A DNA stretch of 64,000 bases, taken from NCBI RefSeq assembly GCF_001854185.1, contig NZ_CP017603.1:1674001-1738000 (forward strand), written 5' to 3'. The stretch is from Clostridium formicaceticum. Its GTDB lineage: Bacteria > Bacillota > Clostridia > Peptostreptococcales > Natronincolaceae. Positions within the stretch are counted from its first letter, which is position 1. Every line of letters starts with the position of its first letter. The position numbers and the translations under genes are program-made. This document shows positions 50,399-59,274 of this stretch, in pieces. The notes below the pieces were generated by a model. The model was not told where the DNA came from. It saw only the letters and a list, made by a program, of their open reading frames with translations, and made no database searches.

Positions 50399-50528
50399 TT
50401 TCTGCTGAGGATAAAGTTTAAAGATTGTTAAAATACCCATCCTATCTTAGCATAGGTTAAAACATTAGAGTATAAATAAATTCCCTTCAATACATAATAA
50501 AACCATAAATGGCGAAGGGAGGAAAAAT

Positions 50529-51995
50529 ATGGAGGATAAAAATAACGAAAGTTCCCTTTCTAAAAACTTTAGTGAGAATATTAATTACCTCCTAAAGGAA
50601 TTACGTATAGAAAAGAATTTTGATGTAGTTCACCGTAAGTTAGAGTATGGCAATAAAAAATTTGGGTTGTTTTTTATAGATGGATTTGCAAATGCTGAAG
50701 TAATGCTTGAAATTATGAAGGAACTTAAAAAAATTTCACCGAATGCCCTTTATAAAGATGCCATTCAAAAACTAGTTCAACAATTCATTCCTCATATAGA
50801 AGTTGAAACTAGTAAAGATTTAGAAGAAGTAATTTCACAGGTATTGTCGGGACAAGCTGCATTTATTGTAGAAGGCTACGATGAAGCGATTTTAGTAGAT
50901 ATACGTGAATATCCAGCCCGTTCTCCTGAAGAGCCTGATATTGAAAGGGTAGTAAGGGGCCCAAGGGATGGGTTTGTAGAAACTATTGTGTTTAATGCTG
51001 CTTTAATTCGCAGAAAAATAAGGGATCGATCTTTAGTGATGGAACATTTTACTGTAGGAAGACGTTCTAAAACTGATGTTATTGTGGCCTACTTAGATAG
51101 CGTAGCAGACAAGCATCTTGTAGAAGAAATAGCAGAAAAAATTAACGACATTCGCATTGATGGTTTACCTATGGAGGAAAAGTCCCTAGAGGAATTTATC
51201 TTTGGACGGCATTATAACCCATATCCAATGGTTAGGTATACTGAACGAGCCGATACATGTGGCGTGCATCTTAAGGAAGGGCATATATTGATTTTAGTTG
51301 ATGGCTCCCCCAGTGTCATGATTTGTCCAACAACTTTTTGGCATCATCTTCAGCATGCGGAGGAATATCGGCAAAAACCAATTGTAGGAATATTTTTACG
51401 CTGGGTTCGTTTCGTAGCCATATTGGCATCTTTATTTTTGCTTCCATTATGGTATGTTTTAGCAGAAAACCCTCAGTTACTACCAGAATCTATAAAATTT
51501 ATAGGTCCTGAAAAAACAGGAAATATTCCATTGTTTTGGCAATTTTTTCTTGCTGAAATTGGTATTGAAATCCTTAGAATGGCAGCGATCCATACCCCAA
51601 ATGCCTTAGCTACTGCCCTTGGCTTGGTGGCAGCCATACTGATTGGAGAGGTTGCCATTAATGTAGGTTTATTTGCGGAGGAGGTTATTCTTTATTTAGC
51701 CATCGCTGCCATGAGTACCTTTGCTACACCTAGTTATGAACTAAGTTTAGCCAATCGGATTTTTAGGCTTGTGTTTTTAATAGTAGGAGCAGTATTAGGT
51801 ATCTATGGGTTAATAGGGGCTGTTATCCTATGGTTCATTTTACTGGCAACAACAAAGTCTTTGAATGTACCTTATTTATGGCCATTAGTACCCTTAAATA
51901 TAAGGGCTTTAATAGATTTTTTATTTAGAATTCCTGTACCGCTCAAAAAACAGAGGCCTAGCATTTTAAATACACAGGATGATACAAAAAGTTAA
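50529..51995 (+). CDS. SpoVAF / GerA-family spore protein
   Basis: The 488-residue protein belongs to the GerA spore germination receptor A-subunit family. A soluble N-terminal domain (about 1-285) contains GPRDGFVETIVFNAALIRR and the PMVRYTERADTCGVHLKEGH segment. VDGSPSVMICPTTF and HHLQHAEEYRQ are close to SpoVAF of Bacillus. Four to five membrane segments follow (about 295-460). SpoVAF lies in the inner spore membrane and supports germination. No other spoVA or ger genes flank it, so it is an orphan copy. ATG after AAGGGAGG. Confidence 0.8.
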   Translation: MEDKNNESSLSKNFSENINYLLKELRIEKNFDVVHRKLEYGNKKFGLFFIDGFANAEVMLEIMKELKKISPNALYKDAIQKLVQQFIPHIEVETSKDLEEVISQVLSGQAAFIVEGYDEAILVDIREYPARSPEEPDIERVVRGPRDGFVETIVFNAALIRRKIRDRSLVMEHFTVGRRSKTDVIVAYLDSVADKHLVEEIAEKINDIRIDGLPMEEKSLEEFIFGRHYNPYPMVRYTERADTCGVHLKEGHILILVDGSPSVMICPTTFWHHLQHAEEYRQKPIVGIFLRWVRFVAILASLFLLPLWYVLAENPQLLPESIKFIGPEKTGNIPLFWQFFLAEIGIEILRMAAIHTPNALATALGLVAAILIGEVAINVGLFAEEVILYLAIAAMSTFATPSYELSLANRIFRLVFLIVGAVLGIYGLIGAVILWFILLATTKSLNVPYLWPLVPLNIRALIDFLFRIPVPLKKQRPSILNTQDDTKS

Positions 51996-52022
51996 AAACT
52001 TTTCCTTAATAACAACCTTCTG

Positions 52023-52071
52023 TAAGTAAAGCTGACATTATAAATAAAAAAACACTCGTCAGCTTTACTTA
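52023..52071. repeat. hairpin repeat, copy 1
   Basis: Perfect 14-pair arms TAAGTAAAGCTGAC (52023-52036) and its complement (52058-52071) around a 21-base A/T-rich loop. It lies after the SpoVAF-like gene and downstream of the minus-strand DUF6179-like gene. The arm is shared with the hairpin at 54681. Confidence 0.7.
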
Positions 52072-52224
52072 ATACTTGTTTTATATTTATTGAAAAAGAA
52101 CTGTACGGGTGATTTGCTATCAGTATTTCTGATATGTGGGGTGCTTTAACGGTTTGATGCTTACACTCCATAATCAACGAATCGAGAAAAATGTTTTCCT
52201 CAACTAATTTTGAAATTATTCAAA

Positions 52225-53622
52225 TTAAACAATTTCAGATGCAAGGTTTTTGTAGACCAATAGCTCAATATCTTGAATGCGTTTTTTGTCTAGCTTCTTC
52301 AGCCAATCAATAAAAGCTTTTTCCCAATCATATTTAAATGTAATAGGTTTAGAGAGAAAAGTAGAAAGTTTCTCTTCTCCTTTTAGCATATACTCCTTAA
52401 AACCACTAATGGCTAAGATGCAAAGTTCTAGATTCCCCAAGGTATCGAAAACATAGTCATACTCTTTTTCATAAAAACAGTCTGTTTTCAATAAATCAAG
52501 AAAATCATCTAAAGAATTAACGTATTTATTTAATAAAATTACTTTATCTTCAACGGTAGCACATTCTAATATTTTTTTGTGTACAAGTCTAAAAAATCTA
52601 TTATTCATTTTATGTCTCGGGTCTAAAATGACTCTTTCTCTGTGGTGAGTGGTTTCTTCTAATACAATCATATTTGCAAGGTGACCTTGAGGTAACGCAT
52701 TATTTAGACGCTCTACCATATTCTCCGAATAGCGATAGATTAAATCAATAAGATTAGCGTTCGTGATTTCTAAAGCCGTTATTATTCTATCTAAGAGGCT
52801 GAAAATAAGTGTTTTTATCTTAAATTTGTCCAGCAGATTTAGCTTTTCTTCAATCATTTGAAGTTCTATAGTTGAAATTAGAAGATTTTCATAGCTTTTA
52901 TCTAATAATGTTAAAAAGACAATATTATTGAATATAAGCTCAAATAAGTTGATAGGTACTTTTTCGTAATTTTGACCAATTGACTTTCCATAGGATTGAA
53001 GTATTCTGGTTATATTTTTAGCACTGAAGTTACAACAAAAGGCATTTTCTAATGCAAAGGCTTCAAGATATTTTCTGATGTAAGTGATTCCTTTTGTCGT
53101 CATGTCATTAAAAACTAAGGGGTAGTCTAGATCACTTGAAGTACTATGTGCTGAAAAAATTATATCATAGTTTAGAAAAAAATTTGGTATTGCCTCTGTG
53201 AAGGTTTCGTTATAGACGACATTTGGCACTTTTACACGTTTTGCTTCGACAGCTTGGTACAATTTTTTTGTGTCTTCTACATAGTCCTTTGCATAGGACA
53301 TTGCCTCTTTGTATAGGGTTTTGATGTTGCATGATTCTAAATGACAGATAGCATCCTCTGGATTAGGATATTTCATCAAAAAAAGATCTAGGACATAGAG
53401 GATGGATTTCATCAAACCTTCGGCTGTTGCAACTTTTAAAGTAGAGCTCTCTCCTTTTGTGTACATTCTCATAACTTCTTTAAGAATTTCCATTACATCA
53501 AAGGGAATGCTCCTGGAAATTTCTGCGCTTAATAGTCCTCTTTGAGTGCCTTCCTGCATTAGGGAAACTAAATATTGGTCTTTATCTAACTTTTTTTTAT
53601 CAATCCCTACGATTTCTCCCAT
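52225..53622 (-). CDS. Uncharacterised protein, DUF6179-like
   Basis: I cannot assign a function. The 465-residue product is soluble and mostly helical, without a signal peptide. It includes MYTKGESSTLKVATAEGLM (about 52-70), a LxxFLMKYPNPEDAI segment, EETTHHRERVILDPRHKMN (about 328-346) and an acidic/aromatic end. The GESS segment and pairing with a small acidic partner resemble the clostridial DUF6179 and DUF6323 pair, as I recall them. It starts 30 bases after that partner, surely one operon. Both are flanked by related hairpin repeats. Confidence 0.6.
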   Translation of the reverse strand: MGEIVGIDKKKLDKDQYLVSLMQEGTQRGLLSAEISRSIPFDVMEILKEVMRMYTKGESSTLKVATAEGLMKSILYVLDLFLMKYPNPEDAICHLESCNIKTLYKEAMSYAKDYVEDTKKLYQAVEAKRVKVPNVVYNETFTEAIPNFFLNYDIIFSAHSTSSDLDYPLVFNDMTTKGITYIRKYLEAFALENAFCCNFSAKNITRILQSYGKSIGQNYEKVPINLFELIFNNIVFLTLLDKSYENLLISTIELQMIEEKLNLLDKFKIKTLIFSLLDRIITALEITNANLIDLIYRYSENMVERLNNALPQGHLANMIVLEETTHHRERVILDPRHKMNNRFFRLVHKKILECATVEDKVILLNKYVNSLDDFLDLLKTDCFYEKEYDYVFDTLGNLELCILAISGFKEYMLKGEEKLSTFLSKPITFKYDWEKAFIDWLKKLDKKRIQDIELLVYKNLASEIV

Positions 53623-53652
53623 AATAGATCCTCCTAACTATTTTGTTAAGCT

Positions 53653-54129
53653 TCATTCTTCCTCCATATCTAGATCAATGTCTTGCTCATCCTCGTCTCC
53701 AAATTTGTACTGCTTTATAATCTTTTCTGTTTCCCTACCTTGTAAAAGATCCAAAGCACCAAAACAATTATTATTATATAAATCTGCAAGCTTTTCAATC
53801 AATTCATCATCGCCTATGTTATCGTCTAGCTCATTTTTTAAATGATGAAACAACGTTTGAATTTCCATAATGGTATCTGCATAATCAGTTTGTTGAAGAT
53901 AAGGAGATGAGCAAAACTGCGTGATTATTTTCTGAGTGATTTCATTATCTACCTCAACTCGTTCATACTCCTTCAAAATGGCATTTCGATTCATTATAAT
54001 TTCCTGTGAATCCTGTGGCGATAGATATAATCCAAAACTTTCTGAAATCGCATTTGTACACATAATTTCATGGATCATATCCTCGATAAAAGACACACCA
54101 GTTTTAGAAAAGATGTCAAGAAAGTTCAT
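53653..54129 (-). CDS. Uncharacterised acidic protein, DUF6323-like
   Basis: This 158-residue protein starts MNFLDIFSKTGVSF at an ATG eight or so bases after AGGAGGGA. The frame continues upstream but without a site. It contains SFGLYLSPQDSQEIIMNRN and a FCSSPYLQQTDYADTIMEIQ block, then a very acidic end (DEDEQDIDLDMEEE). The layout fits DUF6323, which accompanies DUF6179 in Clostridia. The role is unknown. It is the first gene of a two-gene operon divergent from a candidate small RNA. Confidence 0.6.
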   Translation of the reverse strand: MNFLDIFSKTGVSFIEDMIHEIMCTNAISESFGLYLSPQDSQEIIMNRNAILKEYERVEVDNEITQKIITQFCSSPYLQQTDYADTIMEIQTLFHHLKNELDDNIGDDELIEKLADLYNNNCFGALDLLQGRETEKIIKQYKFGDEDEQDIDLDMEEE

Positions 54130-54162
54130 AAAAATTCCCTCCTGAAAAATTTTAAAAAAATA

Positions 54163-54191
54163 TTGACAAATTCTAAAAAATGTGATATAAT
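54163..54191 (+). promoter_or_regulatory. consensus sigma-A promoter
   Basis: TTGACA (54163-54168), 17 bases, TATAAT (54186-54191): exact consensus at both boxes. It points away from the DUF6323-like gene and towards a region without a convincing gene. Confidence 0.85.
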
Positions 54192-54197
54192 AAAATA

Positions 54198-54376
54198 GAA
54201 TAAGTGTAAGTAAATTGCAATAGGGTGTAATTACTATTATACACTCTATTAAATAATACGTCAATCTCTAAAATACTTATTGAATGCTGGAATTAAATGT
54301 AAATATTAAAATATATTAATTAAGATAAAAAACCTCTATAAGGAAGTTTTCCGATAGAGGTTTTTTATCTTAATTT
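54198..54376 (+). ncRNA. candidate small RNA of ~180 bases
   Basis: The transcript from the consensus promoter has no good ORF and ends at a terminator with a perfect 22-pair stem (54318-54339 with 54354-54375) and an inner T-run. Inside are AATAAGT/ACTTATT (about 54199 and 54272) and a GGGTGTA/TACACTC hairpin. A leader with attenuator for the weak ORF at 54386 is the alternative. Confidence 0.5.
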
Positions 54377-54385
54377 TGTTTTAGG

Positions 54386-54616
54386 GTGAAGACCCCACTC
54401 CGCCTGATTCTCCGATGTTTCGGTTTGCTGGAACGAGCTCACAGATTGGCAACTGTGAAAATTAAGCTGAGGAATATGATTGATGTAGAATATGGCGTAG
54501 ATGAGAATACCGAACAAGAAGAAATGCCAACTTCAGATTCAGGCCAAACATCAGCAGGGTTTGAAGACGGAGAGCATCAAATGGACGTAGATGTTAAACA
54601 AGAGGATTCTTTATAG
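54386..54616 (+). CDS. Doubtful ORF, acidic C terminus (76 codons)
   Basis: A GTG-initiated frame reads MKTPLRLILRCFGLLERAHR, then an acidic tail such as DENTEQEEMPTSDSGQ and HQMDVDVKQEDSL. The GTG has only a weak AGG before it. The base composition of the first ~90 bases is richer in GC than nearby DNA, so it may be a remnant of foreign DNA. No family is recognised. A strong terminator lies directly upstream. Confidence 0.3.
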   Translation: MKTPLRLILRCFGLLERAHRLATVKIKLRNMIDVEYGVDENTEQEEMPTSDSGQTSAGFEDGEHQMDVDVKQEDSL

Positions 54617-54680
54617 AGAGGAGTATTTTTATGAGGGTATTACGCGATTTATGCTAGTCACTTAAAAAGTGCAAAATGAT

Positions 54681-54733
54681 AGTAAGTAAAGCTGACTAGT
54701 AGCTATTTACAATGTCAGCTTTACCTGCAATCC
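54681..54733. repeat. hairpin repeat, copy 2
   Basis: Arms GTAAAGCTGAC (54686-54696) and GTCAGCTTTAC (54714-54724). The stretch GTAAGTAAAGCTGAC is identical to copy 1 at 52022. It lies just downstream of the minus-strand aminopeptidase gene and may end its transcript. Confidence 0.7.
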
Positions 54734-54740
54734 TATCTTA

Positions 54741-55982
54741 TCAACCCAACGATAAATCCCAGTTACCATTCCTAAACAGTTCAACCTTATTACCATTCTT
54801 TTCATAGGCGGTAATATTAAGTTCTGTCCCCCCCACCATAAAGTCCACGTGGATTAGACTGAAGTTTGCACCCTTGGCGGTTAATTCCTCCTGCGTCATT
54901 TCAGAACCGTTTTTCATCGTATAAGGATAGGCTCTGCCTAAAGCAAAGTGGACTGAAGCATTCTCATCAAATAATGTATTGTTAAAAAGTATTCCCGTAT
55001 TGGATATAGGTGAGTTGTTTTCAACCAATGCAACTTCTCCTAAATATTTGGCACCTTCATCATTTTCCATTAACTTTGCTAAAACCTCGTAGCCCTTCTC
55101 TGCATAGAAATCAACCACTTTGCCATCTTTAAAGGTAAATCCAAAGTCATCCACAAGTTTTCCGTTCAAGCTAAGGGGTTTGGTGGCTTTTAAGGTACCG
55201 TTAACCTTGAGATAATGAGGGGTAGTGAACACTTCCTCAGTAGGAATATTGGCAACAAAGGGGTCACCATTTTCGCTTTCTTTAGATCCGCCCATCCAAA
55301 AATGATCATCTGCTAGATAGACTTCTAAGTCTGTTCCAGGGCTTTGAAATACTAGTTTTTCAAATTGTTTTTCATTTAAAAAGTTTCTATACTTTTTAAG
55401 GTTACTATCATGTATTTGCCATGCTTTTATGGGATCTTCTTGGTCAATGCGCGTTGCTTCAAAGATTTTTTTCCATAAGTTTTCCATAGCGGCTTTTTCT
55501 TCTAGATCTGGGAATACACTTTTTGCCCACGCTGCTGAGGGCATAGCAATGATAGACCATTTTGTTATACCAGTCATTCTGTATTTCATGATAGGGGATG
55601 CTGCGAGAGAAGCAGATTTTTGACTTCTGGCAACTAAATCACTATCAATGTCCTTTAATAACTCCGGATCTGGTGCAGAAATGAAAAGATGATGATAATT
55701 GTCTTTATACATGGCCTCTAAGGAATCAACCTTCCACTGGGGAAAGTTATCAAAAACATAGTCTTTTCCATACTTAAATCGAATTAAACTCATTTCATCA
55801 TCTGACAACTGAAACTCCACATGCTTTGCACCGGCTTCGTAGGCTTTTTTCATTACAAGTCTTGCAAGTGGTAAAGTTTCGGTGTTTCCGCCGATGAGCA
55901 AACCTTCTTTTTCTTTTAGATTAATTCCAACCTTTATAGCAAGCTCAGCGTATTTTTCAAGCTTATGATCAAAGTTTGACAT
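54741..55982 (-). CDS. Aminopeptidase, M29 family
   Basis: The 413-residue metallopeptidase removes N-terminal residues from peptides in the cytoplasm. Family features are the VGINLKEKEGLLIGG opening, VEFQLSDDEM, the metal-site segments ENNSPISNTGILFNNTLFDE and ASVHFALGRAYP, and the C-terminal FMVGG (His and Asp nearby in LIHVDFMVG). The ATG at 55982 follows GAGGAGGGGT; the frame is open ~50 bases further but without a site. It is a single gene. Confidence 0.93.
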   Translation of the reverse strand: MSNFDHKLEKYAELAIKVGINLKEKEGLLIGGNTETLPLARLVMKKAYEAGAKHVEFQLSDDEMSLIRFKYGKDYVFDNFPQWKVDSLEAMYKDNYHHLFISAPDPELLKDIDSDLVARSQKSASLAASPIMKYRMTGITKWSIIAMPSAAWAKSVFPDLEEKAAMENLWKKIFEATRIDQEDPIKAWQIHDSNLKKYRNFLNEKQFEKLVFQSPGTDLEVYLADDHFWMGGSKESENGDPFVANIPTEEVFTTPHYLKVNGTLKATKPLSLNGKLVDDFGFTFKDGKVVDFYAEKGYEVLAKLMENDEGAKYLGEVALVENNSPISNTGILFNNTLFDENASVHFALGRAYPYTMKNGSEMTQEELTAKGANFSLIHVDFMVGGTELNITAYEKNGNKVELFRNGNWDLSLG

Positions 55983-56220
55983 AATACCCCTCCTCCAAAA
56001 AAAATTTGTTATGTAATGCTTATATTTTACCACAATTTTTAATTTTTAGTTTCCCGCTTAGTTTTTTGTTAAAAGTTTTCACGGGAATAATGGTTCTGTT
56101 TGAAATAAATGATATGGGAGCATACAAAAGTATACAGGAGGATTACTAAGGATACTTTATTACATCATGGGAGGTGTAAAGACAGATAGGCTGTTGTAAA
56201 ATTAAGGTAAATTCTCCTCT

Positions 56221-56249
56221 TTGACCCAAAACTAAAACTATAGTAAAAT
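56221..56249 (+). promoter_or_regulatory. promoter of the amino acid ABC transporter operon
   Basis: TTGACC at 56221-56226, 17 bases, TAAAAT at 56244-56249, about 85 bases before the first gene. The rest of the ~350-base gap after the aminopeptidase start holds nothing I recognise. Confidence 0.65.
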
Positions 56250-56334
56250 ATTGAACAAGCTAAAGGCTAAACCTTGTGTTCACGTGAAACCTTTGCTGTC
56301 GACAGCCCAAAATATACAAATATGGAGGGTGAAA

Positions 56335-57186
56335 ATGCGTAAAAAAATAAGTATATTATTGATAATAATGTTGTTAATTTTTATGGTTGGGTGTGCTGCT
56401 GAGGAGACGGGTTCAATCGATACAGATGTTGATCCAGGTGAAGGTACAGAGGCAGCTGATGGAGATACTGCCGCAACAAAAGATACATTGGATGAAATTA
56501 AAAAAAGAGGAGCCTTAACATTTGCAATGACGGGGGCGTATCCGCCATTTAACTTTATTGATGAAGATGGAACCTTGATAGGTTTTGATATTGATATTGC
56601 TAATGCTATTGCGGAAAAAATAGGTGTTGAAGCGGAGCCTATAACCGTCCTATGGGATGGTATTCTTGCAGGATTAACCAGTGGACGCTTTGATATGATC
56701 ATTGGTAGCATGGCCATCACAGAAGAAAGATTAGAAAAAGTTAACTTTTCAAATCCCTACTATTATGATGGTGCACAGTTCTTTGGGAGGGAAGATCTTG
56801 ATGCAGATGATTTAGCAGAGATAGAAAATGCAGCTGTAGGGGTTGTAACAGGAACCACCTTTCAAAATTTCTTGGTAGATATGGAAAATGTAACAGATAT
56901 TTTGCAATTTGAGAGTGATGTAGACAACATGCGGGCAGTTCAACAAGGAAGATCTGATGGCCTAATCACAGGCTTATTAGTAGGGCTACATGGTATTGAG
57001 AAATTTGATATGCCGCTAATACCTGTAGGAAACCCACTATATATTGAAGAGATTGGCATAGCCATAAGAAAAGAAGATGGCACCCTATTAGAAGCAGTAA
57101 ATGCAGCTTTACAGGAAATGATCGATGATGGTACTTATGAAGAAATCAGTCTTAAATGGTTTGGTACCAATATATTAGACAATTAA
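56335..57186 (+). CDS. Amino acid ABC transporter substrate-binding lipoprotein
   Basis: A lipoprotein signal with FMVGC (Cys20) is followed by an acidic linker and a family 3 periplasmic-type binding domain: LTFAMTGAYPPFNFIDEDG, GFDIDIANAIAEKIG, the WDGILAGLTSGRFD segment and a C-terminal KWFGTNI. It would bind a polar amino acid outside the membrane for the permease and ATPase that follow. The ATG at 56335 follows GGAGGG. The 283 residues are typical. Exact ligand is not predictable from sequence. Confidence 0.92.
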   Translation: MRKKISILLIIMLLIFMVGCAAEETGSIDTDVDPGEGTEAADGDTAATKDTLDEIKKRGALTFAMTGAYPPFNFIDEDGTLIGFDIDIANAIAEKIGVEAEPITVLWDGILAGLTSGRFDMIIGSMAITEERLEKVNFSNPYYYDGAQFFGREDLDADDLAEIENAAVGVVTGTTFQNFLVDMENVTDILQFESDVDNMRAVQQGRSDGLITGLLVGLHGIEKFDMPLIPVGNPLYIEEIGIAIRKEDGTLLEAVNAALQEMIDDGTYEEISLKWFGTNILDN

Positions 57187-57264
57187 ATTGACGTAGATAT
57201 TAGAAATGGGTAATAGCGATATTACCCATTTCTAGCTTTAAAAGAGGAGCGTGGGAGCTGAAAC

Positions 57265-57948
57265 ATGTTAAATGAAATAATAAATCAGATAAGTAATTTT
57301 GTACAGGTGGTTATGACATATGCCCCCAAATTTTTACCGGGTGTGAGAATGACACTACAGTTATCATTCTTTTCAATTTTATTGGGGACAGTTTTTGGAC
57401 TGCTTGCTACTATGTTGAAGATGACAAGGATCAAACCCTTAATGAAGGTAATTGATGTATACATAAGCATTGTAAGGGGGACACCATTACTCCTACAGCT
57501 TATATTTATTTTTCAAGCCCTTCCTGAAGTTGGTATAAGGTTATCTCCTTTTATATCAGCTGTTATTGGCTTGGCTTTTCATAATGGGGCCTATATTAGT
57601 GAGATATTTAGAGGTGCTATTGAATCTATTGATCATGGTCAAAAAGAAGCAGCCAGATCTTTGGGTATGACCAAATGGCAAGCTATGAGGCGAGTAACAT
57701 TACCTCAGGCATTTAAAAGATCTGTACCTGCTTTAGGGAATCAATTTATTATTGCTATCAAGGATTCTTCCCTGGCCAGTGTTATTACGATAACGGAGAT
57801 TTTAATGCTGACAAGACAGTATACAGCAGCTACCTTTAATCCATGGCCTATGTTCTTTATTGCTGGGTGCTACTACATGATTATTACGATAGGATTATCT
57901 AAAGTATTACTAAGGATAGAAAATCGATTAAAGGTTTATGAGAGGTGA
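57265..57948 (+). CDS. Amino acid ABC transporter permease (HisM/GlnP type)
   Basis: The 227-residue permease has about five membrane helices and the polar amino acid permease signature: [20 protein letters not shown] and the EAA loop [20 protein letters not shown], which contacts the ATPase. It lies between the binding protein and the ATP-binding gene. A GC-rich spacer with a short hairpin (57205-57235) separates it from the binding protein gene and may lower downstream expression. Confidence 0.94.
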   Translation: MLNEIINQISNFVQVVMTYAPKFLPGVRMTLQLSFFSILLGTVFGLLATMLKMTRIKPLMKVIDVYISIVRGTPLLLQLIFIFQALPEVGIRLSPFISAVIGLAFHNGAYISEIFRGAIESIDHGQKEAARSLGMTKWQAMRRVTLPQAFKRSVPALGNQFIIAIKDSSLASVITITEILMLTRQYTAATFNPWPMFFIAGCYYMIITIGLSKVLLRIENRLKVYER

Positions 57949-57952
57949 AAGA

Positions 57953-58678
57953 ATGGTAGAAATTAAAAATTTACATAAGTATTTTGGAAATCTTCAGGTA
58001 CTAAAGGGTATTCATATACGTGTAGAAGAAGGTCAAGTTGTATGCATGATAGGTTCAAGTGGCTCTGGGAAAAGTACACTGCTTAGATGTATTAATTTTT
58101 TAGAAAGAAAAAATGAAGGAGAAATTTGGATTGATGGGAAACAAATTATGGGTAAGGGAAAAGAGATTAATGCAATCAGACAAAAAGTAGGCATGGTGTT
58201 TCAGCGGTTTAATTTGTTTCCTCATATGACTGCCTTAGAGAATGTGATGGAGGGGCCTTTGACAGTAAAAAAACAGGAAAAAGATATAGCTAAGAAAAAG
58301 GCATTAGCATTGCTAGAAAAGGTTGGTTTATCAGATAAGGCCAATCAATATCCTGCTATGTTATCTGGAGGACAGCAGCAAAGGGTAGCTATTGCAAGAA
58401 CATTGGCGATGGAACCGAAGGTAGTACTATTTGACGAGCCTACTTCTGCTTTAGACCCTGAGCTAGTGGGAGAAGTATTGGCGGTTATGAAGGACTTAGC
58501 AAAAGAAGGGATGACGATGATTATAGTGACCCATGAAATGAGGTTTGCTAAAGATGTATCGGATCAAGTAATTTTTTTACATGAAGGTATTATTGCAGAA
58601 CAAGGCACACCAAAAGATATTTTTGAAAACCCTCAGCATGAAAGGCTAAAAGCATTTTTGGGACAAATTCATTTTTAA
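57953..58678 (+). CDS. Amino acid ABC transporter ATP-binding protein (GlnQ type)
   Basis: This 241-residue ATPase powers the importer. Walker [10 protein letters not shown] is near 35-43, the Q loop is [12 protein letters not shown], the signature LSGGQQQR, and Walker [15 protein letters not shown], followed by the switch His in THEM. The ATG at 57953 comes after AGAGGTGA, five bases past the permease stop. A strong terminator follows and ends the three-gene operon. Confidence 0.96.
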   Translation: MVEIKNLHKYFGNLQVLKGIHIRVEEGQVVCMIGSSGSGKSTLLRCINFLERKNEGEIWIDGKQIMGKGKEINAIRQKVGMVFQRFNLFPHMTALENVMEGPLTVKKQEKDIAKKKALALLEKVGLSDKANQYPAMLSGGQQQRVAIARTLAMEPKVVLFDEPTSALDPELVGEVLAVMKDLAKEGMTMIIVTHEMRFAKDVSDQVIFLHEGIIAEQGTPKDIFENPQHERLKAFLGQIHF

Positions 58679-58685
58679 TACGAAG

Positions 58686-58722
58686 AAACTACATGAGAAA
58701 CATCCATCATGTAGTTTTTTTA
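58686..58722 (+). terminator. terminator of the ABC transporter operon
   Basis: Stem AAACTACATGA / TCATGTAGTTT then TTTT. Confidence 0.85.
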
Positions 58723-58729
58723 TGTAGTT

Positions 58730-58757
58730 TTTTGATGAGTTCTTAATATTTTGATGA
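58730..58757 (+). promoter_or_regulatory. direct repeat, possible activator sites
   Basis: TTTTGATGA occurs at 58730-58738 and 58749-58757, spaced 19 bases, 45-70 bases upstream of the sigma-54 -24 box. This fits upstream sites for an AcoR-like activator, but no consensus is known to me. Confidence 0.35.
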
Positions 58758-58801
58758 TGGGTAGAATTTAATGTATCTCTTTTGAAACCATAGTTTAAAT
58801 T

Positions 58802-58817
58802 TGGCATGGTTATTGCA
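58802..58817 (+). promoter_or_regulatory. sigma-54 promoter (-24/-12)
   Basis: TGGCAT, five bases, TTGCA: a near-consensus -24/-12 promoter (TGGCAC-N5-TTGCA). It drives the DUF6506 and dehydrogenase genes. The activator is probably the AcoR-like protein at the window end. Confidence 0.82.
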
Positions 58818-58935
58818 TTGTTATAATTGGGGACAAAGTTTCCACGATTTAATCAGGGGGGTGATAGGATGATGGTCATATGAAAAGATGGAAAAATTCA
58901 ATGATAAAAAATCATACAGGAAGGAGAAAGTACGT

Positions 58936-59250
58936 ATGTCACTTAAAGCTGCATTTATATTTGTTGCTCCTGAAGCTGACGCTAGTAAGCATCGGGCAGT
59001 GATAAAAGTGATAAAAACATCAGTGGTAAGTCTTACTGTTGTAGGGGTGAAAGATTATAAGGAAGCAATTGAAGTAACAAAGGAGCTTGTAGAACAGGGT
59101 ATAACCGTCATCGAACTGTGCGGAGGATTTGGGTTAGAAGGAGTAGCAGCCGTAAAGAAGGCGGTGAAAGGTAAAGCGGATGTTGGTGTAGTACGATTTG
59201 ATCATCACCCAGGGTTGCAGTTTAAAAGTGGAGATGAAATTTTTCAATAA
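58936..59250 (+). CDS. DUF6506 family protein
   Basis: The 104-residue protein opens AAFIFVAPEADASKHRAVI, then VVGVKDYKEAIEVTKELVEQ, IELCGGFGLEGVAAV and VGVVRFDHHPG. I recall this pattern as DUF6506, which has no known function. The ATG at 58936 follows AAGGAGAAAG. It is the first gene after the sigma-54 promoter and 24 bases before the dehydrogenase gene, so it probably belongs to diol/acetoin metabolism. Confidence 0.7.
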   Translation: MSLKAAFIFVAPEADASKHRAVIKVIKTSVVSLTVVGVKDYKEAIEVTKELVEQGITVIELCGGFGLEGVAAVKKAVKGKADVGVVRFDHHPGLQFKSGDEIFQ

Positions 59251-59274
59251 TTTATAAAAAAGAGGAGGGTTTTT

